Shown here in pieces: positions 41,478 through 51,498 of a DNA stretch of 64,000 nt; positions within the stretch are counted from its first letter, which is position 1; every line of letters starts with the position of its first letter. Source of the DNA: CAWALV01 sp963782965 (GTDB lineage: Bacteria > Actinomycetota > Actinomycetes > Acidothermales > Acidothermaceae). The notes beneath the pieces are model-generated. The model was given only the letters and a program-made list of their open reading frames with translations, ran no database searches and had not been told where the DNA came from. The DNA is taken from assembly GCA_963782965.1 (NCBI GenBank), contig CAWALV010000006.1, forward strand, positions 1,674,001 to 1,738,000, in the 5' to 3' direction. The translations under genes were made by a program, and so were the position numbers.

Positions 41478-42806
41478 TCAGTCGAGGTAGTCGCGCAGCA
41501 CCTGCGAGCGCGACGGGTGGCGCAGCTTCGACATCGTCTTCGATTCGATCTGGCGGATGCGCTCCCGGGTGACGCCGTAGACCTTGCCGATCTCGTCGAG
41601 GGTCTTCGGCTGGCCATCGGTCAGCCCGAACCGCATCGAGACGACGCCGGCTTCGCGCTCCGAGAGGGTGTCGAGCACCGAGTGCAACTGCTCCTGCAGC
41701 AGCGTGAACGACACCGCTTCGGCCGGGACGATCGCCTCGGAGTCCTCGATCAGGTCGCCGAACTCGCTGTCGCCGTCCTCACCCAGCGGAGTGTGCAAGC
41801 TGATCGGCTCGCGGCCGTACTTTTGCACCTCGACGACCTTCTCGGGCGTCATGTCGAGTTCGATCGCCAGTTCGTCCGGCGTCGGTTCGCGGCCGAGGTC
41901 TTGCAGCATCTGGCGCTGCACGCGGGCCAGCTTGTTGATCACTTCGACCATGTGGACCGGGATGCGGATCGTGCGCGCCTGATCGGCCATCGCACGGGTG
42001 ATCGCCTGGCGAATCCACCACGTCGCGTAGGTCGAGAACTTGTAGCCCTTGGTGTAGTCGAACTTCTCGACCGCGCGGATCAGGCCCAGGTTGCCTTCCT
42101 GGATCAGGTCGAGGAAGAGCATTCCGCGGCCCGTGTAGCGCTTGGCGAGCGAGACGACCAGCCGCAGGTTCGCTTCGAGCAGGTGGTTCTTCGCCCGGCG
42201 CCCGTCCTCGGCGATCCACTCCATCTCCTTGCGGAGCTTGGCGGCAAGCTTCTCGCCGGAGTTGAGCTTCTCCTCGGCGAACAAGCCGGCCTCGATCCGC
42301 TTCGCGAGTTCGACCTCCTGCTCGGCGTTGAGCAGCGGAACCTTGCCGATCTGCTTCAGATAGTCCTTGACCGGGTCGGCGGTCGCTCCGGCGTTGACGA
42401 GCTGGGCCTGCGGCTCGCCGTCGTCGAGGATCAGCTCGACCTCTTCTTCGACCTCTTCTTCGACCTCGGCAGCCAGCGCGGCCGGATCTTCGGCCGGTCC
42501 CGCCTCGGCCGGCCCGGGCAGGTCGGTGGGCTCGAGATCGGCGTCGACGTCGCTCAGATCGACGTCGACGTCGTCGCTGAACGCGTCGGCACCAACCTTC
42601 CCGTTCGCGTCGGCACCGGCCTTCCCGGCGCCGCCGGAACCGGGCGCCGCGGCCTTGGCCTCGGCGACCTCGGCCTCAGGTGCAGACCGCTGCCCGCCAC
42701 GCGTAGGTGCTTTTGCCGCTGCCTTCACCGCTGACTTCGCCGGCGCACCGACAGTTGCTGCGGCGCTTTTCGCTGCGTTCAGAATGCCCCTCGCCTTCGT
42801 CGTCAC
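41478..42806 (-). CDS. sigA: principal RNA polymerase sigma factor (SigA/HrdB)
   Basis: Predicted 442-residue housekeeping sigma-70 factor. The N-terminal 130 residues are Lys/Ala-rich then acidic, as in HrdB. Region 1.2 is DPVKDYLKQIGKVPLLNAEQE; regions 2.1-2.4 include NLRLVVSLAKRYTGRGM, LDLIQEGNLGLIRAVEKFDY and GYKFSTYATWWIRQAITRAM; region 3 includes LDMTPEKVVEVQKYGREPISL; region 4 has LSEREAGVVSMRFGLTDG and the helix-turn-helix LDEIGKVYGVTRERIRQIE. It ends SQVLRDYLD. GTG 42806 is used; a TTG at 42818 is in frame. It is the likely essential vegetative sigma factor. Confidence 0.97.
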   Translation of the reverse strand: MTTKARGILNAAKSAAATVGAPAKSAVKAAAKAPTRGGQRSAPEAEVAEAKAAAPGSGGAGKAGADANGKVGADAFSDDVDVDLSDVDADLEPTDLPGPAEAGPAEDPAALAAEVEEEVEEEVELILDDGEPQAQLVNAGATADPVKDYLKQIGKVPLLNAEQEVELAKRIEAGLFAEEKLNSGEKLAAKLRKEMEWIAEDGRRAKNHLLEANLRLVVSLAKRYTGRGMLFLDLIQEGNLGLIRAVEKFDYTKGYKFSTYATWWIRQAITRAMADQARTIRIPVHMVEVINKLARVQRQMLQDLGREPTPDELAIELDMTPEKVVEVQKYGREPISLHTPLGEDGDSEFGDLIEDSEAIVPAEAVSFTLLQEQLHSVLDTLSEREAGVVSMRFGLTDGQPKTLDEIGKVYGVTRERIRQIESKTMSKLRHPSRSQVLRDYLD

Positions 42807-43071
42807 CGAAACCCCCAAAGCGCCGAGGCTACCTGCTGCCTCGGCAGCTGCGACGGGTTACGCCTGCGGTCGCCGAAATCGAGGCAGACCACCAGGCAAC
42901 ACCTCACGCTCGACAGGGACGGCGGGCCGGTTGTCCGGCTCGGGCGGCCCGCCCACGAGGCTGGCTCGAAGACGCGGCACATCCCGCATAGCCAAGCCAT
43001 TGTGACACGAGCCCGGCGTCCGCGGGTCATGCACGCCGCGGCGGGTCGGCGCAACGCCGATGACCCGCGAG

Positions 43072-44373
43072 TCACTGATCGCGCAGGGCGAACACCGTGG
43101 TGGTCGTTTCGCCCGAGAAATACGGCGCCAGCCCGGAGCGAAACTGGCGGAGGCGGGGATTGGGGGAATCGCGCAACGCATCCAGGTGGGTTGCGTAGAG
43201 CTCTGGGTCATGGTTGCGCGAGACGTCGTGCTGATCGTCGCAGAACTGATAGGTCAGCCGCGACGCAGCGGGCGGGGCGTCAACGGCGCTGCCGGCGTCA
43301 ACGGCGTCGAGGTGCGGCACGACGTCGTTGACGTTCTCGACGCTCAGCACGCGGGTAGCCCCGACCGCGGTCTTCGAGCTGACGGGTGAACCGGCGGCGA
43401 TCACGTGGGTGACGTGCACCCGCCGCCCGTTGAACTCGGGATCACCCGCAAGATCCATCGCCACAATGCCTCCTTGCGAGTGGCCGACGAGCAGCACCGG
43501 GGCGCCGGCCGGGACGCCCGCGGCGTCGAGGGCTTCACCCACGCAACGGGTGTAGGCCGACGAACCGTCGACGAGAGCGTGCAGGGCCCCGGGCAGGTCG
43601 AGGGGGTCGGGCGTCTCGGCGAACGTGCGCACCCCCGGCAGCAGCACGACGTAGCGGGTGCTGCCGTCGCCGGCACTGACCCGCTGCACGGCGAGGAGCG
43701 CGTCGTCGGCGTTCTCGAGATCACCGACCCGGCGGATCGCCGTGGCGGCGGAGGCCGGTGGCGACGACCCCCACGACCAACGCCTCGCCGAAGGGACGAC
43801 GCGGCCGGGCCCATCCGGCTCGGCGGCCGCGATCGCCGCCAGCGACACCCCGAGGATCGGGTCGACCTCCACCGGCCGGCGCGCGGCGACATCGGAGCGA
43901 AAACGCTCCGACGGCGAGAACGTCTGCAGGATCGACTCACTGAACGGCGCCAGGTAAGTGGCAGCAGCGTCGAGTAGCGCGACAGCATCGGCCGCGCCCT
44001 CATGCGCCGTGGCGGCCGGCGCGAAGGGCAACCGGAACCCGGCCACCGCGAGCCACTCGGCGAGCCGGCCAAGCTGCGCGACGGGCAGGTCGTCGACCAG
44101 TTGCTCCTTGCGGACGACGGCCTGCAACGCCAGCGCGTCGAAGCCGAGCCGGGCCGACACGCTGAGCAGGCCGTGCGGGCCGGTGACGACCGCGGCCAGG
44201 TGCCATTCGACCCGAGCCGCGCCGAGCGGATCGAAGACAGCGTTCTCTGCGATCGCCGGCTCCGCGGCGAGCAGCGCTACTGCACTCCCCTGGGCGGCCA
44301 ACGCCCGCGCTGCAGCCCCCCACACGGCCGACAGGCGGTGCAACTCCTCGTAGTCGACGACGATCGAGCTCAC
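43072..44373 (-). CDS. alpha/beta-hydrolase paired with a WXG100-like protein
   Basis: Predicted 433-residue protein. The N-terminal 220 residues are helical, Ala-rich and resemble an ESX/WXG-type or dimerising domain (VDYEELHRLSAVWGAAARAL). The C-terminal 190 residues are an alpha/beta-hydrolase or PGAP1-like domain with the nucleophile elbow LLVGHSQGGIVAMDLAG and a late region HDVSRNHDPELYATHLDAL supplying a His. No signal peptide. GTG 44373 overlaps the WXG-like gene stop as GTGA, so the two are co-translated. Lipase or esterase activity is likely; substrate and location unknown. Confidence 0.82.
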   Translation of the reverse strand: MSSIVVDYEELHRLSAVWGAAARALAAQGSAVALLAAEPAIAENAVFDPLGAARVEWHLAAVVTGPHGLLSVSARLGFDALALQAVVRKEQLVDDLPVAQLGRLAEWLAVAGFRLPFAPAATAHEGAADAVALLDAAATYLAPFSESILQTFSPSERFRSDVAARRPVEVDPILGVSLAAIAAAEPDGPGRVVPSARRWSWGSSPPASAATAIRRVGDLENADDALLAVQRVSAGDGSTRYVVLLPGVRTFAETPDPLDLPGALHALVDGSSAYTRCVGEALDAAGVPAGAPVLLVGHSQGGIVAMDLAGDPEFNGRRVHVTHVIAAGSPVSSKTAVGATRVLSVENVNDVVPHLDAVDAGSAVDAPPAASRLTYQFCDDQHDVSRNHDPELYATHLDALRDSPNPRLRQFRSGLAPYFSGETTTTVFALRDQ

Positions 44374-44678
44374 ACCGACCCGATCAGGTGAACGACTGTG
44401 CGCACCCCCCAAAGGGCGGTCTCGGCCGCCCTCGCGAGCCGCGCGCGTTCTGCTTCCGCCGCGCTCGCGTAGCCGCGCATGCCGGTCGCCGCGGCCTGCA
44501 GCGCGACTGCGGCATGGTGACACTGCGCCCGGCGACCCTGGACCTGGGCCCGGAAGGCGTCGGCCGCCACCGAAGTCCACAACGCGTCGGCAGCTTCACG
44601 CACGAGTTGCTCGCCAACGGCGTCGACACGGCGCGCCCTGCGATCGAGTTCGACAGCCAGCTCTTCCAACCCCGACAT
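44370..44678 (-). CDS. WXG100-like helical protein
   Basis: Predicted 102-residue all-helical protein: MSGLEELAVELDRRARRVDA, a turn region DALWTSVAADAFRAQVQ, then a second helix. The LWTSVAADAF stretch fits the W-x-S-x-A-x-x-F pattern of WXG100/ESAT-6-like proteins, although the glycine of WXG is replaced. ATG 44678. It is translationally coupled to the downstream hydrolase. No ESX secretion ATPase gene is in the window. Confidence 0.75.
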   Translation of the reverse strand: MSGLEELAVELDRRARRVDAVGEQLVREAADALWTSVAADAFRAQVQGRRAQCHHAAVALQAAATGMRGYASAAEAERARLARAAETALWGVRTVVHLIGSV

Positions 44679-44771
44679 GCCAACGACGATAGGGATTGCG
44701 AGCACCCGCTCCCGACGCCGCGCACGCTCGTGTGGAAACCGCGCGACGAGCAGTGGAAGACGCGAACGTTC

Positions 44772-45362
44772 CTACCGGCTTCGCGCGCCGCTGGCCTTCG
44801 ACGTCGATTGCAGCTGCGCCTTGAGCTCTTTCTTGAACGCGCGAACTTTCGCGAGTGACTCGCTGTCAGTCACGTCGGCAACCGATCGGTATCCGTCGAG
44901 GCCGTACGGCTCGGTGGCGTCACGCCAGCCACGCGGTCGCACACCACGCTGCTTCGCGAGCAGCGCCAGGAAGATTTTCGCTTTCTGCGCACCGAAGCCG
45001 GGCAGCGACGTCAAGCGCGCGAGCACCTCCTTGGCCATGCTGACGTCGCGCCACACGGCTGCCGCATCGCCGTGGTAATCGGCCTCGACGCGACGTGCGA
45101 GTTCCTGCACGCGCGCCGCCATCGCGGCAGGGAACCGGTGTATCGCCGGCGGACCGGCGAACAGCTTGGCGAAGGCGTCAGGCTCGTAGCCGGCGATCTC
45201 GACAGGATCCAAACGGGTCGCACCCAGCCGCTGGGCAATCAAGTAGGGGCCGAAGAACGCCTTCTCCATCGGTATCTGCTGGTCCAGCAGCATGCCGACG
45301 AGCAGCGCGAGCGGGTCACGATCGAGAAGGGCATCAGCTTCCGCCATCTGCGCCAGCTGCAT
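44772..45362 (-). CDS. HhH-GPD-type base-excision DNA repair protein
   Basis: Predicted 196-residue DNA glycosylase-like protein. It opens with ALLVGMLLDQQIPMEKAFFGPYLIAQRLG, a helical GPD core, and includes the helix-hairpin-helix LTSLPGFGAQKAKIFLALLAKQRG. The basic C-terminus (FKKELKAQLQ) suits DNA binding. Start uncertain within a few codons: ATGs at 45365, 45362 and 45347 lie after AGGAGG. It is divergent from nothing close upstream on its strand except hmgA (67 nt). The lesion repaired is not evident. Confidence 0.87.
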   Translation of the reverse strand: MQLAQMAEADALLDRDPLALLVGMLLDQQIPMEKAFFGPYLIAQRLGATRLDPVEIAGYEPDAFAKLFAGPPAIHRFPAAMAARVQELARRVEADYHGDAAAVWRDVSMAKEVLARLTSLPGFGAQKAKIFLALLAKQRGVRPRGWRDATEPYGLDGYRSVADVTDSESLAKVRAFKKELKAQLQSTSKASGARSR

Positions 45363-45428
45363 CATGCCTCCTGGCACCGTGGCGGGATCGATCGATGCAG
45401 ACTACCAAGCGGGAGTTGGCCGAGATAC

Positions 45429-46790
45429 TCAGAGCTTCGCGGCAGGGTCCGGGTGGTCGTCCTCACCGAATCCCCTGGGCATGTCATCCCACACCGAGTC
45501 GTAATCGTGTTGGCGATGGCCGGCCGACATCGCGATGTCGGTCGCCACGATCGGCCACCTCGTCTCGACCATGAACGCCAGCGAATCGTCGATCTTCTGC
45601 GGCGAAAGCGGCTGCGTCGACGCGCGACGATACGTCTCGGCGTCCGGGCCGTGGGAACTGAAGCAGTTGTGCACGCTCGCGCCGCCGGGCAGGAAGCCCT
45701 CGGCCTTCGCGTCGTACTCGCCGTTGATGAGGCCCATGAACTCGCTCATCACGTTGCGATGGAACCACGGCGGCCGGAACGTGTCCTCGCCGACCAGCCA
45801 GCGGGGCGCGAAAACGACGAAGTCGGCGTTGGCGAGCCCAGGGGTGTCGGACGCCGACGTCAGCACGGTGTAGATCGACGGATCGGGGTGGTCGAAGCTG
45901 ACCGTGCCCAACACGTTGAAGCAGGCGAGGTCGTACTTGTACGGCACGTAGTTTCCGTGCCAGGCCACCACGTCGAGGGGCGAGTGGTCGTAGTCGGCCG
46001 CCCATAGGTTGCCGCCGAACTTCTGCACGACCTGGACGCCGCGCGCCGACTCCTCGTATGCCGCCGTAGGCGACCGGAAGTCTCGGGGGTTGGCCAGCCC
46101 GTTGGCGCCGATCGGGCCGCGCTCGGGCAGCTCGAACAACCGGCCGTAGTTCTCGCAGAGGTAACCGCGCGCGGGCCCGTCGGGAAGCTCCACGCAGAAC
46201 CGGATACCGCGCTGGACGACCGCGATCTCACCCGGCCGCACGTGCAACACACCGAACTCGGTACGCAGCAGCAGCGCCCCCGTTTCAGGCACGAACAACA
46301 ACTCGCCGTCCGCGTTGACGAAGTAGCGGTCGGCCATCGACCGCGTCGCGCGATACCAGTGGACGGCGACACCCGTATGGGCGAGCACGTCACCGTTGCC
46401 GCCCACCGTGAAGACGCCGTCGACGAAGTCACCGGGCACGCCGTCCCTGCCGTCGGCCGCCCGGGTGGGCATCGGCGGCGGGTCCCAGCGCAGCCGGTTC
46501 GGATCGGGGACGTCGCGGAACGGGGTGCTTCGCCACGTGCCGTTATCCGGTAGCCGGCGGAAACGTGGGTGCTTCGCCGACGGCGTGATGCGATAGACCC
46601 AGCTGCGGCGATTGTGCGAACGCGGCACGGTGAACGACGTGCCACTGATCTGCTCGGCGTACAAGCCGTGCGCGACCCGCTGCGGTGAGTTGCGGCCCTG
46701 CGGGAGCGCCCCCGGTACGGCTTCGCTCTGCTGCTCGTTGCCGAATCCGGTCAGGTAGGCGAGCCCGGCTGCATCGTGGGTATCAGACAT
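45429..46790 (-). CDS. hmgA: homogentisate 1,2-dioxygenase
   Basis: Predicted 453-residue Fe(II) dioxygenase opening the ring of homogentisate to maleylacetoacetate in tyrosine/phenylalanine degradation. Family sequence is clear: LTGFGNEQQSEAVPGALPQGRNSPQ, GNLWAADYDHSPLDVVAWHGNYVPYKYDL, and the metal site PPWFHRNVMSEFMGLI with later His in SVHNCFSSHGPDAE. ATG 46790 has a strong GAGGAGG site. No fumarylacetoacetase or HPPD gene is adjacent, so the rest of the pathway is elsewhere. It is followed by the HhH-GPD gene. Confidence 0.97.
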   Translation of the reverse strand: MSDTHDAAGLAYLTGFGNEQQSEAVPGALPQGRNSPQRVAHGLYAEQISGTSFTVPRSHNRRSWVYRITPSAKHPRFRRLPDNGTWRSTPFRDVPDPNRLRWDPPPMPTRAADGRDGVPGDFVDGVFTVGGNGDVLAHTGVAVHWYRATRSMADRYFVNADGELLFVPETGALLLRTEFGVLHVRPGEIAVVQRGIRFCVELPDGPARGYLCENYGRLFELPERGPIGANGLANPRDFRSPTAAYEESARGVQVVQKFGGNLWAADYDHSPLDVVAWHGNYVPYKYDLACFNVLGTVSFDHPDPSIYTVLTSASDTPGLANADFVVFAPRWLVGEDTFRPPWFHRNVMSEFMGLINGEYDAKAEGFLPGGASVHNCFSSHGPDAETYRRASTQPLSPQKIDDSLAFMVETRWPIVATDIAMSAGHRQHDYDSVWDDMPRGFGEDDHPDPAAKL

Positions 46791-46812
46791 TCGGCCGCCT
46801 CCTCGCGCATCG

Positions 46813-47886
46813 TCAGCGCAGCAGTGCCGTCACGATGTCACGGACCTCTTCCGGCGTCCACTGGCAGGTCGCGTCGCCAACGGCGAGCTCGCACCGCTGC
46901 ACGCGCGGGTCGTCGGTGGCTTGCGGCTTTCGCCACGTCCAGATGCCCTGCTCGATCGCGAGGGCACGAACGTTGGCGAGAAACGCCGACTCGGTGGTTG
47001 TGAGCAACAGGTGCATCATCGAAACCTGCGGCGGGTCCGGCACGATGCGCACGCCGGGCACGTCACGCAGCGCGTCGGCGATGGCGCGTGCGTGGTCGAG
47101 GTAGGCGGGCATGCGCGGCAGCCGTTCGCGCAAGCAGGTCTGAGCGGACGCCGCGTTGGGCCACAACCCGAAGAGCGTTCCGCCCATGCGCGTTCGCCAT
47201 TCGCGGACCTCGGCCATCACATCAGCCTGGCCCGCCACGCAGCAGCCCGGCAAGGCCCCGAGCGCCTTGTAGAAAGAGACGTAGACCGTGTCGAACGGTT
47301 CTGCCACGGCGGCCGGCGCGCAGCCGTAACCGGCGGCCGACTCCCACAACCGGGCCCCGTCGAGATGCGCGGCGCCGCCCTGCTCGTGTGCCCACGCCAC
47401 CTGCTCCTCGACCTGCTGCCACGCGGGTTGCTGCCCGCCGATCTCGCGTTGCGGCAACTCCAGGAGCAGCACGCCGATCCGCTCGGGGATCGCCCGGAGG
47501 TCTTCGATCGTCAGCAGCCTGGTCCGCTCCCCCACCGTCCGCGACGTGAGGCGCTGTACCCGGGCCGTCGCATCGGCCTCGCCGATGAGCGGATGCGCTC
47601 GGGGGTGCATCGCGACCGTGCCGTTGCCCCGCCGGTCGGCATGGACCCGCAGCGTGATCTGTTGAGCCATGGTCCCGCTCGGGAGGAAGACAGCGGCGGG
47701 CTTGCCGAGCAACTCCGCGACCTCACGCTCGAGCGCGGTGACGACGCCGCCGGCGCCGTAGCGGTCGAGTTCGGTGTCGGGCGGGATGGTCGCAAGCAGG
47801 GTTGCGGCGTCCTGCCTGCCTTGCCAGTGCAGGAAACGCTCGCATCGGCGCTGGAGCTCGTCGAGATCGCTGTCGCTTTCGGTCAC
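46813..47886 (-). CDS. threonine aldolase / beta-eliminating lyase family PLP enzyme
   Basis: Predicted 357-residue fold-type I PLP enzyme. Threonine-aldolase-like motifs are YGAGGVVTALEREVAELLGK, AVFLPSGTMAQQ, HLDGARLWESA (PLP-binding Asp) and the lysine loop VSFYKALGALPGC. Such enzymes cleave L-threonine or L-allo-threonine to glycine and acetaldehyde, or other beta-hydroxy amino acids. GTG 47886 follows AGGAGGAG. It precedes hmgA by 22 nt and may share its transcript. Confidence 0.9.
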   Translation of the reverse strand: MTESDSDLDELQRRCERFLHWQGRQDAATLLATIPPDTELDRYGAGGVVTALEREVAELLGKPAAVFLPSGTMAQQITLRVHADRRGNGTVAMHPRAHPLIGEADATARVQRLTSRTVGERTRLLTIEDLRAIPERIGVLLLELPQREIGGQQPAWQQVEEQVAWAHEQGGAAHLDGARLWESAAGYGCAPAAVAEPFDTVYVSFYKALGALPGCCVAGQADVMAEVREWRTRMGGTLFGLWPNAASAQTCLRERLPRMPAYLDHARAIADALRDVPGVRIVPDPPQVSMMHLLLTTTESAFLANVRALAIEQGIWTWRKPQATDDPRVQRCELAVGDATCQWTPEEVRDIVTALLR

Positions 47887-48030
47887 TTGCTCATCTCCTC
47901 CTCGCTGCGCGCCTCCACCGGATCGCCATGGGCCCGGCGCACCGAGCCGATCAGCCGGTACGGCGTTCGGCGTACGGCGCACCGCCGATCAACCGCCTTC
48001 ATTCCAGCGCGGCGATGCCGATGAACCGTT

Positions 48031-50419
48031 ATGCACGCTATCCGCTGCGAGCAAGGCAGCGAGGACGCCGCCGGTTCGCCGCTCGCGGTGCAGGCGACCG
48101 AGCTGCTGGCGGAGTTCCTCGCCGCCGTGTCGACGCTTCCGCGCGCTTCCACCGAATCGGGCACCGCCATCGAGGGCGCGGTTCTCGACGCCGCCGTTGC
48201 GCGGGCCGCGCTGGCCTTGGACGCGCCGGTCGTGGCGGTCGTGGCGGACGATGGAGTTCGGGCCCAGGTCGGCTACCCGGCCGACGCGATCCCGTGCGAC
48301 GCCCTGCTCGCGGTCGCCCATGGCCGCCAGCTGTCGCTGGGCCTGCCCACCGCAGGTTCGGCGGCCCGGTCGCGGGTCGCACCGGCTGACCGTGCGCACG
48401 CCATCGGCGTGGCCATCGAAGGTGCTCTGGACGGCCACCTCGTCGCGGCCCGCGGAACTCCGTTCAGCGCCGCCGAGGTCCGTCTCCTCGGGGGCATGGC
48501 CCGCTCGATCCAGCTCATCCTCGACATGGTGCACACGCTGGAAGCCGAACGACGGCTGCGGGCCCAAAGCGAGCGGCAGGCCCAGGAGAACGCTCAGCTG
48601 CTCGCGTCGTTGCGGGAACGGCAACGGCTGCTGGAGAAGCTGTCCTTGATCCAGCAGATGATCTCGCGGCGCGAGCCGCTCGCCGGCATCCTCGACGCCA
48701 TCACGCGCAGCGCCCGGTCGTTGCTCGGCGTCGATGCAGTCGTCTTGTGCCGCACCACCGATGCCGGGATCGAAGTCGCTTCGCGCTCGGGCGGCTCCGA
48801 CGAGCTCGCTCAGTGGCTGTGCGCCCTTCCGGTGCCGGACTCCGTCGGGCACGGGCAGGCGATGCTGGCCGCCAAGACGGTACACACCTACGAGTTCGCC
48901 GGACACGACGTTCCGGCCCATGTCGCGACCCGCGTCGCGATCGCTACTCCCGTGCACGAAAGTGCCAGGGTGGGCGGCAGGCTGGTCGCGGCGTCGAACC
49001 AGCCGGGGCGCGAGTTCACGCCGGCACAGCAGTCGACGCTCCTCGCGTTCGCCGAACACGTGAGCCTCGCCGTGACGGACGCGAACACCCTCGAGGCCAT
49101 GTACCGCGCCTTCCACGATTCGCTCACCGGCCTGGCAAGCCGCGCCCTGTTCATGGACCGCCTGGAACACGGCCTCGCCCAGGCGGCGCGCTCGCGAACC
49201 GACCTCACCCTTCTCTTCATCGACCTCGACCGGTTCAAGATGGTCAACGACACGCTCGGTCACGCGGCGGGCGACGTCTTGTTGACGGAGGTCGCGAACC
49301 GGTTGCGCGCTTGCCTGCGCGTGAGCGACACCGCCGCGCGGTTCGGGGGCGACGAGTTCGTGGTGCTCCTCCACGACACCGACGTCGCCGGGGCCAGGGT
49401 CGTCGCCGACCGCATCATCGCCGCCGTGCGCCGGCCCTTCCTGCTCGGCGGGCTGGAAGTCGCCGTCGACGCCAGCATCGGCATCGCGGAGAGCGAACTC
49501 GGCAGTGTCACGGCCGACGAACTGCTGCGCAACGCCGACGTCGCCATGTACCGCGCGAAGCGGAACGGCCACGGCCGCTACGCGGCGTATGAGCCCTCGA
49601 TGCACGCCGCACTCCTCGAACGGCTCCAGCTGGAGGCCGAGCTGCGCGGCGCCTTGGACCGGGCCGAGTTCGTCCTGCACTACCAGCCGATCGTCGCCCT
49701 GGCCTCCGGCGAGATCACCGGAGTCGAGGCCCTGCTGCGCTGGAACCATCCGCGCCGCGGGTTGCTCGCCGCGGCCGACTTCGTCGCCGTCGCCGAGGAG
49801 TGCGGCGAGATCGTGCCGATCGGTGACTGGGTGATCCGGACGGCGTGTGCGCAGGCCCGGCGCTGGCAGGAGGACAGCGGGCGAGACCGGTTCACGGTCA
49901 GCGTCAACGTGTCGGCCGGTCAGCTCGAGGAGCCGGGTTTCGCGGCTTCGCTCGCGGCGGCGCTGGAGGCCGGCCGAGCTGGCGGCCGAGTGCCTCGTCC
50001 TCGACATCACCGAGGGTCTGATCCTGCGCAACGAGCCGTGGATGCCGGCCCGGCTGGCCGAACTCGGCGTCCTGGGGGTCCAGCTCGCCGTGGACGACTT
50101 CGGGGCCGAGTACTCCTCGCTGGCCGAACTCCCGCAACTACCGCTCGACATCGTGAAGATCGACAAGGCCTTCGTCGACGCGATCGGCAGCCCGGAAGGC
50201 CGGGTGTTCGCCCGCAAGATCATCGAGTTGGCCCACGCCCTGGACCTGCGCGTCATCGCCGAAGGCGTGCAGACCCACGAGGAGTTCGAGGAGCTGCGCA
50301 AGGCCCGCTGCGAGCTCGGCCAGGGCTACTACTTCGCCCAACCGGTCGACAACAGCGCGCTGCCCGGCCTGCGGGCCGAGCTCCGCGAACCTTCATGGGC
50401 GGCGCCGTCGCGCCGATGA
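48031..50419 (+). CDS. GAF-GGDEF-EAL cyclic-di-GMP enzyme, frameshifted near 49972
   Basis: Large c-di-GMP signalling protein. In frame one from ATG 48031: an N-terminal GAF-like sensor, a coiled linker (LEAERRLRAQSERQAQENAQLL), a second GAF-like domain (about residues 215-360), a GGDEF domain with intact ARFGGDEF and an RxxD inhibitory site, and an EAL beginning with GVEALLRWNHP. After SLAAALEAG the frame turns to Arg/Pro-rich nonsense, while another frame continues the EAL (AAECLVLDITEG, VDDFGAEYSS, DIVKIDKAF, AEGVQT) to 50419. Removing one G of GGCCGGCC at 49970-49975 restores a continuous EAL. All key motifs survive, so this is either a recent inactivation or a sequence error. Confidence 0.86.
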
Positions 50420-50457
50420 CTCCAACAGACGACGCTGCCTGACAACCGGAGGGGCGC

Positions 50458-51498
50458 ATGACGACCGGGCCTGTGGTGGCTGCTGCGCGCCCCGACGCCG
50501 CGGGATCCGAGCGCCACGGGGTGCCGGACTCCCGGGGCTATGCGGCAGCGGCCGCCGCCCGGCTCGTTGCCAACGTGCAGGGTGTGGTGCACGGACGCCG
50601 CGGCGCGGTGGAGCTGGTCGCTGCCGGGCTGCTCGCCGGCGGCCACGTGCTGCTCCAGGACATCCCCGGCAGCGGCAAGACGACGCTGGCCAGGGCGTTC
50701 GCCCGCTCCCTCGGTGGTGGCTTCCGCCGCATCCAGGGCACGGCCGACCTGCTGCCCGGCGACATCACCGGCTCGTGCGTGTGGGAGCCCGACCAGCACC
50801 AGTTCACCTTCGTGCCCGGGCCGGTGTTCGCCAACGTGGTGCTCATCGACGAGCTGAACCGGGCGACGCCACGTGCCCAGTCGGCACTGCTCGAAGCCAT
50901 GGACGAGGGCGCGGTCACGGTCGACGGCGTGCGTCACCCGCTGCCTGTGCCGTTCTTCGTCGTGGCGACCCAAAACCCGCTCGACCAGTTCGGCACCTAC
51001 CCACTGCCGGAGGGCCAGCTCGACCGGTTCGCGATGGCGCTGACGCTCGGGCCCAACGACATGGCGACCGAGCGGCAGGTCGTCCGCGAGCAACTGCAAC
51101 GCCCGACGGTCGATGACCTGCGCACCGTCGTGCCACCGGAGGAGTTGTCGGCCGTGCAGGCGGAGGTGCGCCGCACTTACCTCGCCGACGCGGTGCTGGA
51201 TTTCGCCCTCACGGTCGTGCGAGCGACGCGATCGCACCCGGCCGTGCGGATCGGCGCCAGCTCGCGGGCCGCACTGGCCCTGGTGCGCTGCGCGCAGGCA
51301 CGTTCGCTGCTGCACCAACGCGACTATGTCGCGCCGGACGACGTGAAAGCCCTCGCGCCTTTCGTGCTGGGCCACCGCTTGATGCTGCATCGGGGAACCG
51401 CCGCCGGCGGCGGCCAGGGGCAGGCGGATCGACTGTCGGCGGGCGCCGCCGTCGTGGGCGAGGTCCTGAACTCCGTTCCGGTGCCCGTTCCCGCTTGA
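50458..51498 (+). CDS. MoxR family AAA+ ATPase
   Basis: Predicted 346-residue AAA+ chaperone-like ATPase. Walker A is DIPGSGKTTLAR, Walker B LIDELNRATP, sensor 1 FFVVATQNPLDQFGTYPLPEGQLDRF; a small C-terminal helical domain follows. MoxR proteins act with DUF58 partners in maturation of envelope or secreted complexes. ATG 50458 follows GGAGGGG. The stop overlaps the DUF58 start (TTGA). First gene of a three-gene operon. Confidence 0.95.
   Translation: MTTGPVVAAARPDAAGSERHGVPDSRGYAAAAAARLVANVQGVVHGRRGAVELVAAGLLAGGHVLLQDIPGSGKTTLARAFARSLGGGFRRIQGTADLLPGDITGSCVWEPDQHQFTFVPGPVFANVVLIDELNRATPRAQSALLEAMDEGAVTVDGVRHPLPVPFFVVATQNPLDQFGTYPLPEGQLDRFAMALTLGPNDMATERQVVREQLQRPTVDDLRTVVPPEELSAVQAEVRRTYLADAVLDFALTVVRATRSHPAVRIGASSRAALALVRCAQARSLLHQRDYVAPDDVKALAPFVLGHRLMLHRGTAAGGGQGQADRLSAGAAVVGEVLNSVPVPVPA

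Noticed and set aside
49982..50442. Arg/Pro-rich C-terminus of the second GGDEF-EAL frame as a real domain
   Set aside because: The EAL domain continues in another frame through the same bases, so this tail is a frameshift product.
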